Assembly (NCBI GenBank): GCA_021234155.1
Contig: JAJEKV010000018.1
Location: forward strand, 20,941,252-21,005,251
Direction: 5' to 3'
DNA length: 64,000 nt
Origin: Isoetes taiwanensis
Taxonomy: Eukaryota; Streptophyta; Lycopodiopsida; Isoetales; Isoetaceae
Below, one piece after another: positions 21,823-34,490 of this stretch (the stretch's first letter is position 1; each line of letters starts with the position of its first letter). Position numbers and translations under genes: made by a program. Below the pieces are notes generated by a model. It did not search any database and had not been told where the DNA came from. It worked only from the letters and a program-made list of their open reading frames with translations.

Positions 21823-22500
21823 TGCAGTTAGTCTCATGGAATGTTCAAGGGGTACTCTCTTCCCTCTAAGAGGAGTTAGATATCTTTCTATCTTTCTAAG
21901 TTGGATGTTTAGTTTGTATGTCTGCAATAACACAAATGCCGCAAGGGAGATGTGTCAAAGCTTGCGGATATGATTGGCCGATGTTTCAATGTGTTGGTGG
22001 CATCCCCTGATTCAGCTAGTGCGGGAGTTGTCATAGCTTGGCAACCTTCATTTCTAGTCACTTTCACTGAGATGGATCGCTTTGGCCAATGGATTTTTCT
22101 CGTGTGATAGGACCATAGAGCCCGGTACGATCTTGTGAATATTTACGCTCATAACAGGCCTCATTAGAGAGCTTCGTTATGGGCATCTATACGGTCCAAG
22201 ATGCTTAGAATAGGCTAGAAGATTTCATGAATTCTTGTCGAGGACTTCAACGTGATCGAAGTAGAAGAGGATCAACTAGGAGCCACCTCTAATGTTGTAT
22301 TTGGATTTGAGTGTCAGCAATGGCATCGTATTCTTCATGACTGCAACCTATCAGAATTAGACTATAAAGGTGCTTTCACTTGGTGCAATGGTCAGATTGG
22401 TGGGGGTCATGCCAACAATGAGCTGACCATGATTGTGTGGTAGTTGAAAGGGCAATGAGGATCGTCTCCTTATGTATAGAAAGCACCTTGTTGGCAGTCC
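21823..22500 (+). pseudogene. LINE endonuclease (EEP) domain, heavily mutated
   Basis: The segment opens with MQLVSWNVQGV, the typical start of a plant LINE endonuclease. Later fragments in the appropriate order are LVEDFNVIEVEEDQLGA (GDFN site changed to EDFN), then WHRILHDCNLSELDYKGAFTWCNGQ, which corresponds to the L-x-E-x-x-x-x-G-x-x-FTW block. Multiple stops and frame changes lie between them. The resemblance ends near 22,450-22,500, so the reverse transcriptase is missing. Confidence 0.65.
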
Positions 22501-22539
22501 ATTGTGAGGGAAACCTTCCAGAAGGTTGAATGCACTGGC

Positions 22540-23044
22540 AAGGACAGGGACAATTTGTGGTCAAATCCACTTTAACAGTTCTACCTGCATGCCACCTAAA
22601 TCTGTAACCTTGCCATTATTTGCGAGACATCGCAAGCCTTTAGTGGCATATGTCTCTTCTACAACCAATGCTGGGCCTGTTTGTGTTCGCACCTCACTAC
22701 AAACCCTGTTACAATCGTATAGTTGCATCATGTATTGCTTCTACTATTATGAAGAGATGTTTCTGGTAAATTGCATAGGTTTCTATAATACTCTTTTCAA
22801 ATGCTTTGGGGTGACGATCAAGGAGGTAGAACATCTCCTGGTACTGCTCTATTATATATTGTGCATTCTTGCCCTTGAGGAAAGCTTTGTATTGTTTGAT
22901 TGCCTGCAACCTGAGAGTGGGATCCATTATCAGTCGGAGATGGCGTTTAAGCTTATTGCGCTGAGCATCAAACCACCCAAGGAAATATTGCCAAACACGA
23001 AGGCCTTCTTGTGCATCTTCTCCCAAAATATTGTTTTGTGGCAC
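22540..23044 (-). other. Unrecognised helical frame, possible gene fragment
   Basis: The minus-strand frame 22,709-23,044 encodes 111 residues rich in Gln, Lys and aromatic residues, with predicted-helix character (WFDAQRNKLKRHLRL, LQAIKQYKAFLKGKNAQYI, EQYQEMFYLLDRHPKAF). Upstream on the same strand another frame reads GPALVVEETYATKGLRCL. I do not recognise the family. It could be a gag-like relic or a captured exon. The lack of stops over 111 codons with unbiased composition is the only sign of coding. Confidence 0.3.
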
Positions 23045-23401
23045 TCAGAAGGACTGTCACTAGCTTGTCAGTCTGTTGCCTAACGTGAAAAGCTGTAGAA
23101 TTTCCATTAACTCTTTTGTTATCAGTTAGGCATAAAACTCTGCTTAATCCAAGCAGAGATGAGGCATGTGCAAGTTAGCTTGGCAGTGGATCTACATACG
23201 TTGCCAATTTACCTCAAAAAAGAGAGGTTGATGATATACATCCACTTCCTTATATCTATTGTTTGTTCCCACATACAGATGCATGACAAGGTGTAGACAT
23301 TGCTCATCCACAAGCACATAGTCTACGACACTGGATTCACCACCCTGATTCTTCTGCTGACACGTGTAAAAGAAGGAGGATGGCAGGAACTTTGATAGTG
23401 A
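23045..23401. other. Spacer before SINE
   Basis: No gene or clear repeat recognised in this stretch. Confidence 0.35.
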
Positions 23402-23720
23402 AACAAGAATCTATTTTTTTTTTTTCTAATAGAAGGACTTGAGTCATTTATTCATCACACATCTCTAGTACAATACATGTAGTATCACAGGAAGCCAATC
23501 TGAATCCACTCCAAGCCCGGAAATGTTATGCAAGGAGCTGCTTCATGTGATTGTATATTACATACGACCATTCTTAAACATGTGACCTCAGGGCAATGGA
23601 TTTTAAAGTCCCCATTACTAGACGGGTGTTGGTCATACTCGAATCTATGACCTCGTGTGTGGCAGATTTAATGTCCTACCACTGGATCATACCCCGCAGG
23701 GCCTAACAAGAATCTATTTT
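23402..23720 (-). mobile_element. tRNA-derived SINE with 16-bp target-site duplication
   Basis: A body of about 287 bp is bounded by identical 16-bp direct repeats, aacaagaatctatttt, at 23,402-23,417 and 23,705-23,720. On the minus strand the head reads ggccctgcggggtatgatcc, then agtggtaggaca (A-box-like) and gaggtcatagattcgagt (B-box-like, GATTCGAGT), as expected of a tRNA-derived promoter for RNA polymerase III. The other end carries an A-tract on the minus strand (the T run at 23,414-23,425). The head-tail order and target-site duplication are those of a SINE copied by a LINE machinery. The family resembles plant Au-like SINEs, but I cannot confirm the name. Confidence 0.88.
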
Positions 23721-24313
23721 ACCAATTAAACATCTAATCAAGTCTGACTAGGATATAACACCCATGGTGACATGAGAAGATCCTAGTAATGGCATTCTCG
23801 TTACTGGGTGTTGGATGAATTTCCCATAAAAATTTGGATGCTTTTGGCTAAAGCTTAGACCATGATTGTAAGGAACATGAAATCTATGAGATGGCTAGCA
23901 AGATAGAACCCTTACAACAAGCCGCACCAAGATTTTCCTAAATTTATGCAAACAATAGGAGATATAAAGTGCATAGCAGAATAAGTTAGGAGTCAATGAG
24001 GATTATCAAGGCCATATGTCATGGGTTTTGCAATTGGTCGCACCTGGTTAGAAAATGTGAAATCTTTTAGAATAAGCTGTGTAGAATAAGATGTGCCAAC
24101 CACCTTCCAATCAAGAGGAAAAAAAAGAATGGCCTAAAAAACGGTGATCTACAAAAACATATTTTACAACGAGAAATGCGACGAGGGGGAAGAAAAAATT
24201 GTCCCAAAGGTTAGGTTTATGAACAGTACTTACCCCCTTACCAGTGTAAATAAGAGCCGAGCCAATCTGTGAAGTCCTTATTGTATTTCCGTCGGAGTCA
24301 GAAACGCGGAGGT
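23721..24313. other. Upstream region of the TM9SF gene
   Basis: No gene recognised. This segment should hold the promoter and 5' leader of the TM9SF gene. An AT-rich tgtaaataagag lies about 60 bases before the ATG but cannot be called a TATA box with confidence. Confidence 0.35.
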
Positions 24314-27175
24314 ATGGCAAACAAGGCCAGCGCCATGGCCATGGCTCCTTTCGTGCTGTTATGGGTTTCCCTTATTTTCCACCGCAGTGCTGCATTTTAT
24401 CTTCCCGGCGTGGCCCCCCGGGATTTTATCGAGGTATGGCATTTTTTTTTTGTAATCGTGAGATCTGGCCTGTTTCGGCTTGCGTAGTGAAGAATTACCG
24501 TTTCATTACTTTTCCTAAGTTGGATCTTGAATTATAGGATGAAATGTGGTATACATTTTAGATCCGAAGTTTTTTGGCTGAATTTTAGCGTGTAGCTTTG
24601 TGTTTTTCCTGAGATCTGGTGTTAATGTAGGGAGAAGATCTACAAGTGAAAGTGAACAAGCTTACATCTGTCAAGACTCAGCTTCCATATGAATATTACT
24701 CGTTGAACTTCTGCAAACCCCAACAAATCATAAATAGTGCAGAGAATCTTGGGGAAGTTCTCAGGGGTGATCGGATTGAGAACTCTCCTTATGTGGTAAG
24801 TATTTGCTCAAAGTTTTATTCTATACAGTAGCGTCAGCAAGACTAACATCCAAGTTTTCTGGCAGTTTAAAATGAGGGAGAAAAGCCTTTGCCAAGTGGT
24901 GTGCAGGATGGAGAAGCTATCCAAGAAGGCTGCAAGGAAGTTCAAAAAGAAGATAGATGAAGACTATCGTGTTAATATGTGGGCTTTTTTATTTGGGAAA
25001 GAGCTCTTCTTGCATGGATCTCATTTCTAAATACTCCTTTCTGATGTGCTTTCTGTAACACAGGATCTTGGACAATCTTCCGTTGGCTAAACCAGTGAGA
25101 AGTGAGGCTGATCCAAATTTTAAAAGCTACGAAAGAGGATTTGCTGTTGGTTTCAAGGCACCTTACCAAGATCAGGTCTTTCTTTTGTTGCCTTCTCTTA
25201 GGTAGCCAGCATAAGTGTCATACCTTTTCCTGATTAATTATTATTGAACAGAGACTTCAGATCTAACATGACACATTCTTTAGCCAGTGTTGTAAAAGAA
25301 AGTGCAAAGCATCAAGAGATACTGTCTCATGGCATTCTGGAATGGGGTATATGTATTGCAATGAAGAATAATCTAGAATATAACATGACAGAGGGGTTTT
25401 ATCTTTGCCACCAGATAACATATATGGCCAATGTAAATGTATTAAAGAGTGAATGTGCGAACTTTGTGAAATAAGTTAATTTATTAAGTATAATATAAAT
25501 GGTTGGGTTTTCATGCAGCCTGCAGACCAAAAGCATTTCATCTATAATCACCTAAGTTTTGTGGTGCGATATCACAGCGATCCAACTTCCACGACATCCA
25601 GGATAGTGGCATTTGAAGTGACTCCATTTAGGTAAAATTCAGAAATTTTTTCTTGCTTTAATCCTTTGGCTTGTAGGAATCACTTATACTAGTAGGACTG
25701 AATGTAATGAATGTGTTAACTATTCTTGTCTGGCGAAGTCTGAAGCAGCCAAATACACTTGTATATTGGACTGAGATTATGTTCATTACAACTCTCCTTT
25801 GGCAGTGTAAAACATGAGTATGAAAAGCCTTGGAATCCTGAAAATCCCCGGCTTACCACTTGTACTCCTGAGAAGCCCGTGTCATCAGCACTGCCTGCCC
25901 AAGAAGTGGAGACTGGTGAAGAAATAATCTTCACGTATGATGTGCAGTTTGAGGTATTCTATAGTTTTTCCTTTGATATATCTGGATCAGACAACGTCTC
26001 AACTTTTACACTTGCAGCCAAGTTCTACAAGGTGGGCTTCACGCTGGGACACATACCTATTGATGTCTGATGACCAGATACATTGGTTTTCAATTGTCAA
26101 CTCTCTGATGATCGTATTGTTTTTATCTGGAATGGTTGCTATGATCATGCTACGTACACTCCATCGAGACATTTCAAAATACAATCAGCTTGAGACACAG
26201 GAAGAAGCACAGGAAGAGACAGGCTGGAAGCTTGTTCATGGGGATGTTTTTAGGCCCCCAACCCATGCTGATACACTCTGTGTGTATGTTGGTACAGGAG
26301 TTCAGTTTTTTGGAATGACAGTTGTGACAATGCTTTTTGCATTACTAGGCTTCCTCTCTCCTGCCAATCGTGGTGGCCTAATGACTGTAATGCTGTTGCT
26401 TTGGGTTGTTATGGGCATTCTAGCAGGGTACTCATCGTCCCGGCTTTATAAGGCATTCAAGGGCACTGACTGGAAAAAAAACACACTGAAGACCGCCTTC
26501 TTGTTTCCAGCAAAGATGTTTGTTATTTTCTTCATATTGAATGCAATAATTTGGGGAGAACAATCTTCCGGTGCTGTGCCCTTTGGGACAATGTTTGCCC
26601 TTGTCCTCCTTTGGTTTGGCATCTCTGTACCATTGGTCTTTGTTGGAAGTTACCTGGGGTACAAGAAACCTGCAATTGAGGACCCTGTGAAAACTAACAA
26701 GATACCAAGACAGATTCCAGAGCAGGCTTGGTATATGAGACCCTTTTTCTCCATCCTTATTGGTGGTATCCTGCCGTTTGGTGCTGTTTTTATCGAGCTA
26801 TTCTTTATCCTCACTTCAATCTGGTTCCACCAGTTTTACTACATCTTTGGCTTCCTCTTCATTGTTTTTGTTATTCTGATTGTCACTTGTGCAGAGATCA
26901 CCATTGTCCTTTGCTATTTCCAGCTCTGCAGTGAAGATTACCACTGGTGGTGGAGGTCCTATTTGACATCAGGATCTTCAGCTTTATATCTCTTTCTTTA
27001 TGCCGCCTTCTACTTCTTCACAAAGCTTGAAATCACAAAGGTTACATCGGGCATTCTGTACTTTGGGTATATGATCATCGCATCTACATGCTTTTTCGTA
27101 TTGACCGGAACAATAGGTTTCTATGCCTGCTACTGGTTTGTGCGTACGATTTACGCATCTGTAAAGATCGACTAA
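24314..27175 (+). CDS. Transmembrane 9 superfamily (EMP70/TMN) protein
   Basis: Seven exons fit: 24,314-24,433; 24,631-24,795; 24,866-24,978; 25,064-25,175; 25,519-25,631; 25,806-25,953; 26,018-27,175. All introns are GT-AG, phases agree, and the product is about 642 residues, normal for the family. A signal peptide (MANKASAMAM...HRSAAF) precedes the luminal domain, which has FYLPGVAPRDF, LPYEYYSLNFCKP, RGDRIENSPY, HLSFVVRYH and VKHEYEKPW. The last exon encodes nine membrane segments with family signatures (WDTYLLMSDDQIHWFSIVNS, GWKLVHGDVFRPP, CYFQLCSEDYHWWWRSYLTS). The C-terminus is VKID, matching the KXD/E COPI-binding signal that keeps plant TMN proteins in the Golgi. Members act in endomembrane sorting. 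Nothing in the frame is broken, so I regard it as functional. Confidence 0.95.
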
Positions 27176-28351
27176 ATATGGAACACATGGAAGAAGACTT
27201 CCTTGGACAAACATTCAAAAGTTTTGGCAGTACGCACCTTACCTCAAGCTAAGTTTTGGATTCTAGCAAGAATAGTAGTCGCAGCAGTGAACTTCTTTGC
27301 TAAAATGGAATGCTCACCGCTTGAGCGTCATATAGTTGTACTGAAATTTATTGATTCTTTTTTAAAGTTAACCACTTTACCCCCGAAGCATAGCACTGTT
27401 GAACCATACATAACTGTCACTGGAGAAGTGTCTTATGATTGAATCAAAGGTTGAATGTAGAGATGTCATTGTCCAAGATAAATACGAAAGTAGAAGAAAA
27501 GATTTTATGAACCCCTACCGATTTAGAATGATAATTATGGTCGATAGATGTCTTGGGTAGTCTTATAGAACTGCACAGCTGTGTAATGAACAAGGAATAA
27601 TAGGAAGCGTGCTTATAATCTGGTGTGGAGTTGTAGATTCTCTGGTGATTGAGGCTTTATGAACTTTTATTGCAACAATCTTCTAGTACGACCAGTTATT
27701 ATAACAATGAATTGTTTAGAGTAGATATATTAAACACCGAGCAAGAATTAAGTCTATGCTGACATACATGGTAAATTAAGGCATAGGTAAATTAGAAAGG
27801 TCGAGATTGTATGTTAATGTTTACTGAGAGGTTTGAGATTGTGTTTTTTGAATGTTGGTCTATCCGCCAAGATTTGTGGAAGTGACCTCTTACATGTTAC
27901 TCGTATGAGGGGCCTGTTATGGCAAATAAGCAGGCGAGCCTGGGAGGGCGAGCCTGTTTATTCCCCCATTGTATTGTACACAACAGACTGTAATAAAAAA
28001 TAGTTTCTTGATATGACTTGTTGAATATGTCTATTTTTCATTAAAAAATGTACCTAGCATTCACTATTCTGATTTGAAATTGAAATGCCATGTTCTTTGA
28101 TTTCAAACTTCAAAATTAACCACCATGTTGTAAAATTATTCTCAAGATATTTTCAAGATGTCTTCCCTCTTACTACCACATAATTTAGACTTCATAAACT
28201 CTTTATTCACGTCGTAAACCGTATTATCCTCTCCCCTTCCTATTGCTATAGCAATATTTAGGCTTCACAGATGCTTTATTCACGTCGTAAACTCTATTAT
28301 TCTCCACAACAAAGCCACATGTGATTTAGCTAAGTTGACCTTTCCGCAACC
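27176..28351. other. 3' flank of TM9SF and intergenic DNA
   Basis: The first several hundred bases probably hold the 3' UTR, but I see no decisive polyadenylation signal. Near 27,907-27,960 there is a palindromic phrase (aagcaggcgagcctgggag then ggcgagcctgttta) resembling DNA near 4,740. Related 'ttcacgtcgtaaac' phrases recur at about 28,207 and 28,280. No gene recognised. Confidence 0.35.
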
Positions 28352-30655
28352 GATCTTGTCAATACTTGAGGTTAGATCAAGGTTAATATGAAAACTTTAA
28401 TCAACTATGTCATGCGGTGAATTTAATCTTCCAAAAAATAATGGAAAATGATTCCCTTCTTACATATATAGCTAATATCCAACTATTGTAATATAGTTTC
28501 AAGAGAAATACATCCATAATAGGTTTATGCAAAAACAAAGCTAAGATTCATCTTCTAGAAAAAAAGCCAAAGTCACGATCCTCAAGCACTGAAGGATCGC
28601 CTCGCCCGAGCACCATTTGTACACTCAAAGGGGTTAGTCCTATATACTAAGGGGATCCCGGATGTCGACTGGCTCGTGCATGCATAAAACATCTTGAAAG
28701 TCTTGAATAAACAAACATAAACAACTCAAAGACACAAGAACCTATGGTGCAACGCTGTAGACCATGACAATAAAGAAAACATCATGAACATCAAGAGCAA
28801 AAGAACATAACCGTACCCATGCTATGATGTGCTCCAAGCCCTCCGGATAGCAATGGTGGGGAAACCTCCTATGGGACTACCCTCTTTACACGCCCGCAAT
28901 GAAAGGACCTAGGGGAAGCTTCCCATGGGGTTTCACAAGAGTTGGGATGGGTGATGAGAATCCCCTACACAGAGAACTAACGCATCCGTCAGACTTACCC
29001 CAAATCTACAAGCCGAACGTCCACAAGAATCACAGCGAACATGAGCATGTCAAAGCAACCCTAGGCCCACATGGAGTGACCTAGAAGCGCCTACAATTCC
29101 TTGAGGTTCCAAGTACATAACAAGATCAAGATCACCAATTGTGTGGGACAATGCAAGACCATAACATGTGAAGTTCATTAGAGAATTTTACAATAAATGT
29201 GCCTAGATCATACTCTTAGTTTTGGGTTCTAGGTTGCCCATACAACCTAACCATGCCCTTTAAGTAGCTAGATGGATGTTGAAACCCTAATGACTATCTA
29301 ATGTTGATGTAGCATGCTCAAAACCACCCCTCATAAGGTCGATGCAAGGGTTCACTTTAGCCATATTATTTACTTAAGCCCCTTAGATAAGGTTTCAATA
29401 TTTTAATATTAAAGTTCCACTTTCATAGCTAACGAATTTATTGAGACAAGTAATGCGGAGTCTTATAATTCTGTGCTTACAACCTTAAAATCTACAGGAT
29501 CTTATGACCGCAACTGTCGGTAAGCCTTGTCCCCTAAGCCTTCTCCACTGATCCCAGGCTATGCCCATCTCCAGGAACAAGCTGTTATAATTATCCCATG
29601 TACCTTTGAATTATTACTTTTCAATTACCTATTATCTTAGCTAAATACAACCAGTCCTAGAATTCTCGCAACTTGTTATTATTCTGCCACAATTCTTCCT
29701 TAAGCCAAGGGCAGCCCAATCCCATCCATGATTCTCTAGATTTATATTTGAGCAAACCAACAAGCAACCCACCAAATTGATTAAAACAACAAATTAGTAA
29801 ATCAAATAAAGACAAGATAAAAAACAAAAGTAACGTGAGCTCTATATCCGGTGCCGACCAGCTCATATCCCTCTACTTTGCCCGCTGAATTGGGCTTCTT
29901 GATCCCTCAAATCTTCTGATTTCCTCCTGGCTCTGTGTTCCAGGGAATTCCAGACAGTTCCAGGGCAGTTTGAAGACAGTTTTCTGCTCTAAAATTTTAC
30001 CAAGCAAGTTTCTGTAACCATCTCTGAAAGCTAAAATCTCTCTCTCTACTTCCAAATTCGGCCCCTCTTAGACCCAAATCGGCCCCTTCATCCAATTTCG
30101 ACCTGTTCCAGGTCGTTTTCAAGCTATATCCAGCAGTTCCGATGCTCTTCTTGAAAACTTCGTTGCAGGTAAAACTTATTGCCACAGCCCTATGATTTCT
30201 GAAATTGCTCTCTCCTGGATCAATTTTCGGCCTAATTCAGGCCCCCCCCTTACTATAGCTTTTCCATCAACATCATCTCATATGCTTGCCCCAGTAAAGA
30301 AAAACCTCTCCATCCACCGTTTTTTACAAACCCAGCATGCACAAATCTGATCCTGGCAATCTATACAGCTCAATTGAATCCATAAAATCAGAATTCAAAA
30401 CCCCCCTCTTAGAGAAGATTTGATGCAGTCTTTGAGCTCCAGCGTCCTGCTTGCTTCGGACAATCCTCCAAAAAGCACAGTCTCTACTCCACGTCTCCAA
30501 AAGCATCTAAATTCTTTTTCAATTTGCCTCTCTAATTTATAGAGCTTATACTTATTTTTTAGTTCTGCATCCTACATGCATTATCTTGCATGCATGTCAT
30601 CATGTATCTACGTACATGAGTACGTATACTGGTCCATCAAGGGCCAGGACCGTTA
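28352..30655 (-). repeat. 3' LTR of the gag-only element
   Basis: It begins on the plus strand at tgtcaatacttgaggttag and ends near gaccgttac, next to the polypyrimidine tract at 30,656. Its match with 32,077-34,490 runs the whole length, with shared segments such as caagagaaatacatccataa and catgcattatcttgcatgc. Short frames in it (for example at 28,899 and 29,657) recur in the other LTR and are not genes. Confidence 0.75.
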
Positions 30656-32076
30656 CTTTCTCTCCTTCTAAAATTGGACCCATGTCCTCATGGGATCCAG
30701 TGAACTATCATTCTTACCTAGAGTATACTAACAATGGGAAGCAAAATGAAAAGTGTTTAGGCAATGAGATAGAATCCAAACTATTCATCACTATAGAAGC
30801 TTCACCCAAATGATCAAGAAGCACGTGGAACTTGGATATAGATAATCGTTTGGTGTGTGAAGATCCATTATTATGGCAGCTCTAGCTTCACCACTTTGCG
30901 GCCTTTGCTCAATAGTCCAATCATTTGCATCCCATCTTCTTTTCCTATTGAGACGCTCCCCGTTTGATTCCATATAGGCTCTCCAAGGCCTAATACCTCC
31001 CCAACATTTGGATTGCGATTAAATCTTCCTCCTCCCATACTACCAAGTGGGCAATTATTCCTTGAGTGTCCAAAAAATCTCTTCATGTGGCTCCAACAGC
31101 ATTTTTTCTTCTCATAGGCAAAACCAATGATTGTCTTTCCTCATCGATGAGGAGAGGCGGTAGCAACTTACTTTCGATCAACTCCGGCTACTTGTCCCAT
31201 ATTACTTTGAACTTCTCTGGATTGACTAGCATATGGCTCTTCTCCCCCGTGATCCCATCTTGGCTATATGAATTCTCAAATCACCAAGAGGAAGATGCTT
31301 GTCTCTTCCTTTTCGTATTATGCAACTTTTTCTAACCAAGTGGCTTAAGCTTCCCCGATTTTTGGCAATTCTTACTACCTCCTCTAGATCCGAATATGCC
31401 ACTCCGGACATGGTACTTTTGATATCAACATGGAGTCCTTTCACAAATCCGGCACACATCTTAGCTTTATCAAGAATAGGACAATGTGGTCAGTGCAATC
31501 TTCTAAACTTTTCATTGTATTTGGCCCACGGTCCCTAAAATAGCGTCAAATCTAAGAATTCATTCATCTTATCAACTTTATATCCAAGGTGTAAAATGTC
31601 CCTCAAAGGCCTTTTTTGAACTCTTCCCACGTTGCTTGGCGGGTCTCTTATTCATGTCGGGTTAGGCAATCTCCCACCGGACTCTTGCAAAACCTCCTAA
31701 CATTGCCCGAAGAGTAACATGAGCTTTTACGGAATCATGATGCCTTGATCAAATCAAAATAGAACTCCACTCCCATAAGCATCAAACATCATCTCCTGTT
31801 GTATTTTCTCCTACAAAAAACTTCCCTTTTGGTGTCCTTTAACACCTTTGCTCAATAGCTTGCGTGATATTAGTTGGCATCTTGAGCTCCATCTCCACCG
31901 CACCACCAAAGATCCATGATCTCCTACTACTCGCATATAGACAATAGGAGCATTAACAAACCACTTCATCAAGAACATGAATCATTTTCAAATTCCCTCT
32001 AAATCAACTTGGCTCATGCCAATCGGTCTTGTTTATTCAGTTTGGTATCCTTTGTTGACCCTTCAACAACTTCGGG
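30656..32076 (-). pseudogene. Gag-like internal region
   Basis: On the minus strand the frame 31,226-31,459 reads CAGFVKGLHVDIKS and YSDLEEVVRIAKN, the style of the Ty3/gypsy gag capsid domain (F-x-x-GL ... A-x-x-IA). Downstream, 30,871-31,086 with its 5' extension gives CWSHMKRFFGHSRNNCP, a degraded CCHC-like zinc knuckle (GHxxxxC retained). Stops separate the two parts. No protease, reverse transcriptase or integrase follows before the LTR, so the element depended on others or is deleted. Confidence 0.55.
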
Positions 32077-34490
32077 ATCTTGTCAATACTTGAGGTTAGA
32101 TCAAGGTTAATATGAAAAACTTTAATCAACTATCTTTGGGAAGAATTTAATCTTCCAAAAATAATGGAAAATGATTCCCTTCTTACATATATAGCTAATA
32201 TCCAACTATTGTAATATAGTTTCAAGAGAAATACATCCATAATAGGTTTATGCAAAAACAAAGCTAAGATTCATCTTCTAGAAAACTCCAAAGTCGGTAC
32301 GATCTCTAACGGTACCACTGTGGAAGGGCCCGAGCACCACCTTGCTCAATCAATGCATACACTCAAAGGGGTTAGTCCTCATGACTAAGTGGGGATCCAA
32401 ATAAGAGGTTTTGCCTCTGGATGCATAAAACATCTTGAAAGTCTTGAATAACAAACATAAACAACTCAAAGACACAAGAACCTATGGTGCAACGCCTTAG
32501 ACCATGACAATAAAGAAAACATCATGAACATCAAGAGCAAAGAACATAACAGTACCAAACCATCATAAACAACTCAGGGACAATGGGGAGCTAGAAGGAA
32601 CCTATGGCCATCTTAGCGAAAATGTTGCCCCTTCCTCTTACATTCCAAGCCATTTTACGGTGGTGGGGTGAACCTCAGATTGTCCCTCTCACCCACGCCC
32701 GAAGATTGGAGGACCTCTTACCATGGGGTTTCACAAGAGTTGATGCATTTAGCAATCCCCGGCCTTGAACTAATAGCAGCCAAAGAAATCAGAAAGCACA
32801 AGAACCACGGAGAGAATCCGGAGGATGAACATGAGCATGCCGGAGCAACCTAGGCCCATCTCCTTGAAGCCGGATGAGGAGGTTCCAAGTACATAACAAA
32901 AGATCAAGATCAAAAATCATTTATGGACAATGCAAGACCATAACATGTGAAGTTCATTAGAGAATTTTTTGAATAAATGTGCCTAGATCATACTCTTAGC
33001 CCTTGTCGAGGTTGCCCATACAACCTAACCATGCCAAGTAGCTAGATCGATGTTGAAAACCCTAATGATGACTCTAATGTTGATGTAGCATGCTCAAACC
33101 ACCCTACTAAGGTCGATGCAATACTCACTTTGCCATATTATTTACTTAAGCCCCTTAGATAAGGTTTCAATATTTTAATATTAAAGTTCCACTTTCATAG
33201 CTAACGAATTTATTGAGACAAGTAATGCGGAGTCTTATAATTACGTGCTTACAACCTTAAAATCTACAGGGATCTTATGACCAAGAAAAAATCGGTAAAG
33301 CTTGTCCCCTAAGCCTTCTCCAAATCCCAGGCTATGCCCATCTCGTAAAATGTTATAAGCTTTGAGAACAAGATGTTGAATAATTATCCCATGTACCTTT
33401 GAATTATTACTTTTCAATTACCTATTATCTTAGCTAAATACAACCAAAAAGAATTCTCATTTTGTTATTATTATTGCCAAGGCATCATGCTCAAATTTGC
33501 TCTACTAACCAATTCTTCCTTAAGCCAAGGGCAGCCCAATCCCATCCATGATTCTCTAGATTTATATTTGAGCAAACCAACAAGCAACCCACCAAATTGA
33601 TTAAAACAACAAATTAGTAAATCAAATAAAGACAAGATAAAAAACAAAGTAACGTGAGCTCTATATCCTTCCACCAGCTTATATCCCTCTACTTTGCCCG
33701 GTGAATTGGGCTTCTTGATCCCTCAAATCTTCGATTTCCTCCTAGCTCACCATGTGTTCCGGGAATTCCGTTATTGCCACCACAATGTTGGTTTGAAAAC
33801 GATTTTAGATCTAAAATTTTACCAAGCAAGCTTCTGTAACCATCTCTGAAAAAATAAAACTCTCTCTCTACTTCCAAATTTATTGCCCTCTTAGACCCAA
33901 ATCGGCCCTTCTCATCCAATTTCGACTGTTCGGGTCGTTTTCCCATATTTCACTTTTATATAAAAGTTGCTATGTAAATGAAGGCTTACTACATGTGTAA
34001 AACTTATTGCCAAACACCTATGATTTCTGAAATTGCTCTCTCCTTGATCAATTTAAGGCCTAGTCAGGCCCTCTTACTATAGCTTTTCCATCAACATCAT
34101 CTCATATGCTTGCCCCAAAATAAAAAAAACCTCTCCATCCACCGTTTTTTTATACAAAAGCATGCACAAATCTGATCCCGGCAATCTATATTCTGACTCA
34201 ATTGAATCCATAAAATCAAATTCAAAACCCCACCTCTTAGAGAAGATTTGATGTGGGGTCTTCAAGCTCCGTCCTCCCTTGCTTTAGACAATCCTCCAAA
34301 AAGCACGCCCATCTCTACTCCACGTCTCCAAAAAGCTTCTAAATTCTTTTCTAAACAATTTGCCTCTCTAATTTATAGACTTATACTTATTTTTAGTTCC
34401 TAATCCTACATGCATTATCTTGCATGCATGTCAACATGTATACGCACATGAGTACGCAATATCTGGAATCAAGCGGCCTAGATTACCGTT
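32077..34490 (-). repeat. 5' LTR of the gag-only element, mosaic
   Basis: It matches the left LTR but contains replacement patches. At about 33,745-33,803 it carries ctagctcaccatg and gttattgccaccacaatgttggttt-type sequence that also occurs at 36,350-36,407 in a different element. At about 33,950-34,003 it carries cacttttatataaaagttgc and ctacatgtgta-type sequence found at 36,563-36,610. The left LTR has unrelated bases at both places. Confidence 0.7.

Larger units (their letters stand above)
28352..34490 (-). mobile_element. LTR retrotransposon with gag only (non-autonomous)
   Basis: Two directly repeated blocks of about 2.3-2.4 kb (28,352-30,655 and 32,077-34,490) flank an internal region of only about 1.4 kb. 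On the minus strand the LTR reads from TGTAACGG (right copy) to TATTGACA, giving TG...CA ends. The polypyrimidine tttctctccttct just after the left LTR is the reverse complement of a polypurine tract, which fits a minus-strand element. The internal region contains gag-like sequence and no reverse transcriptase or integrase. The two LTRs differ by many patchy indels. The primer-binding site and target-site duplication were not identified. Confidence 0.7.
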
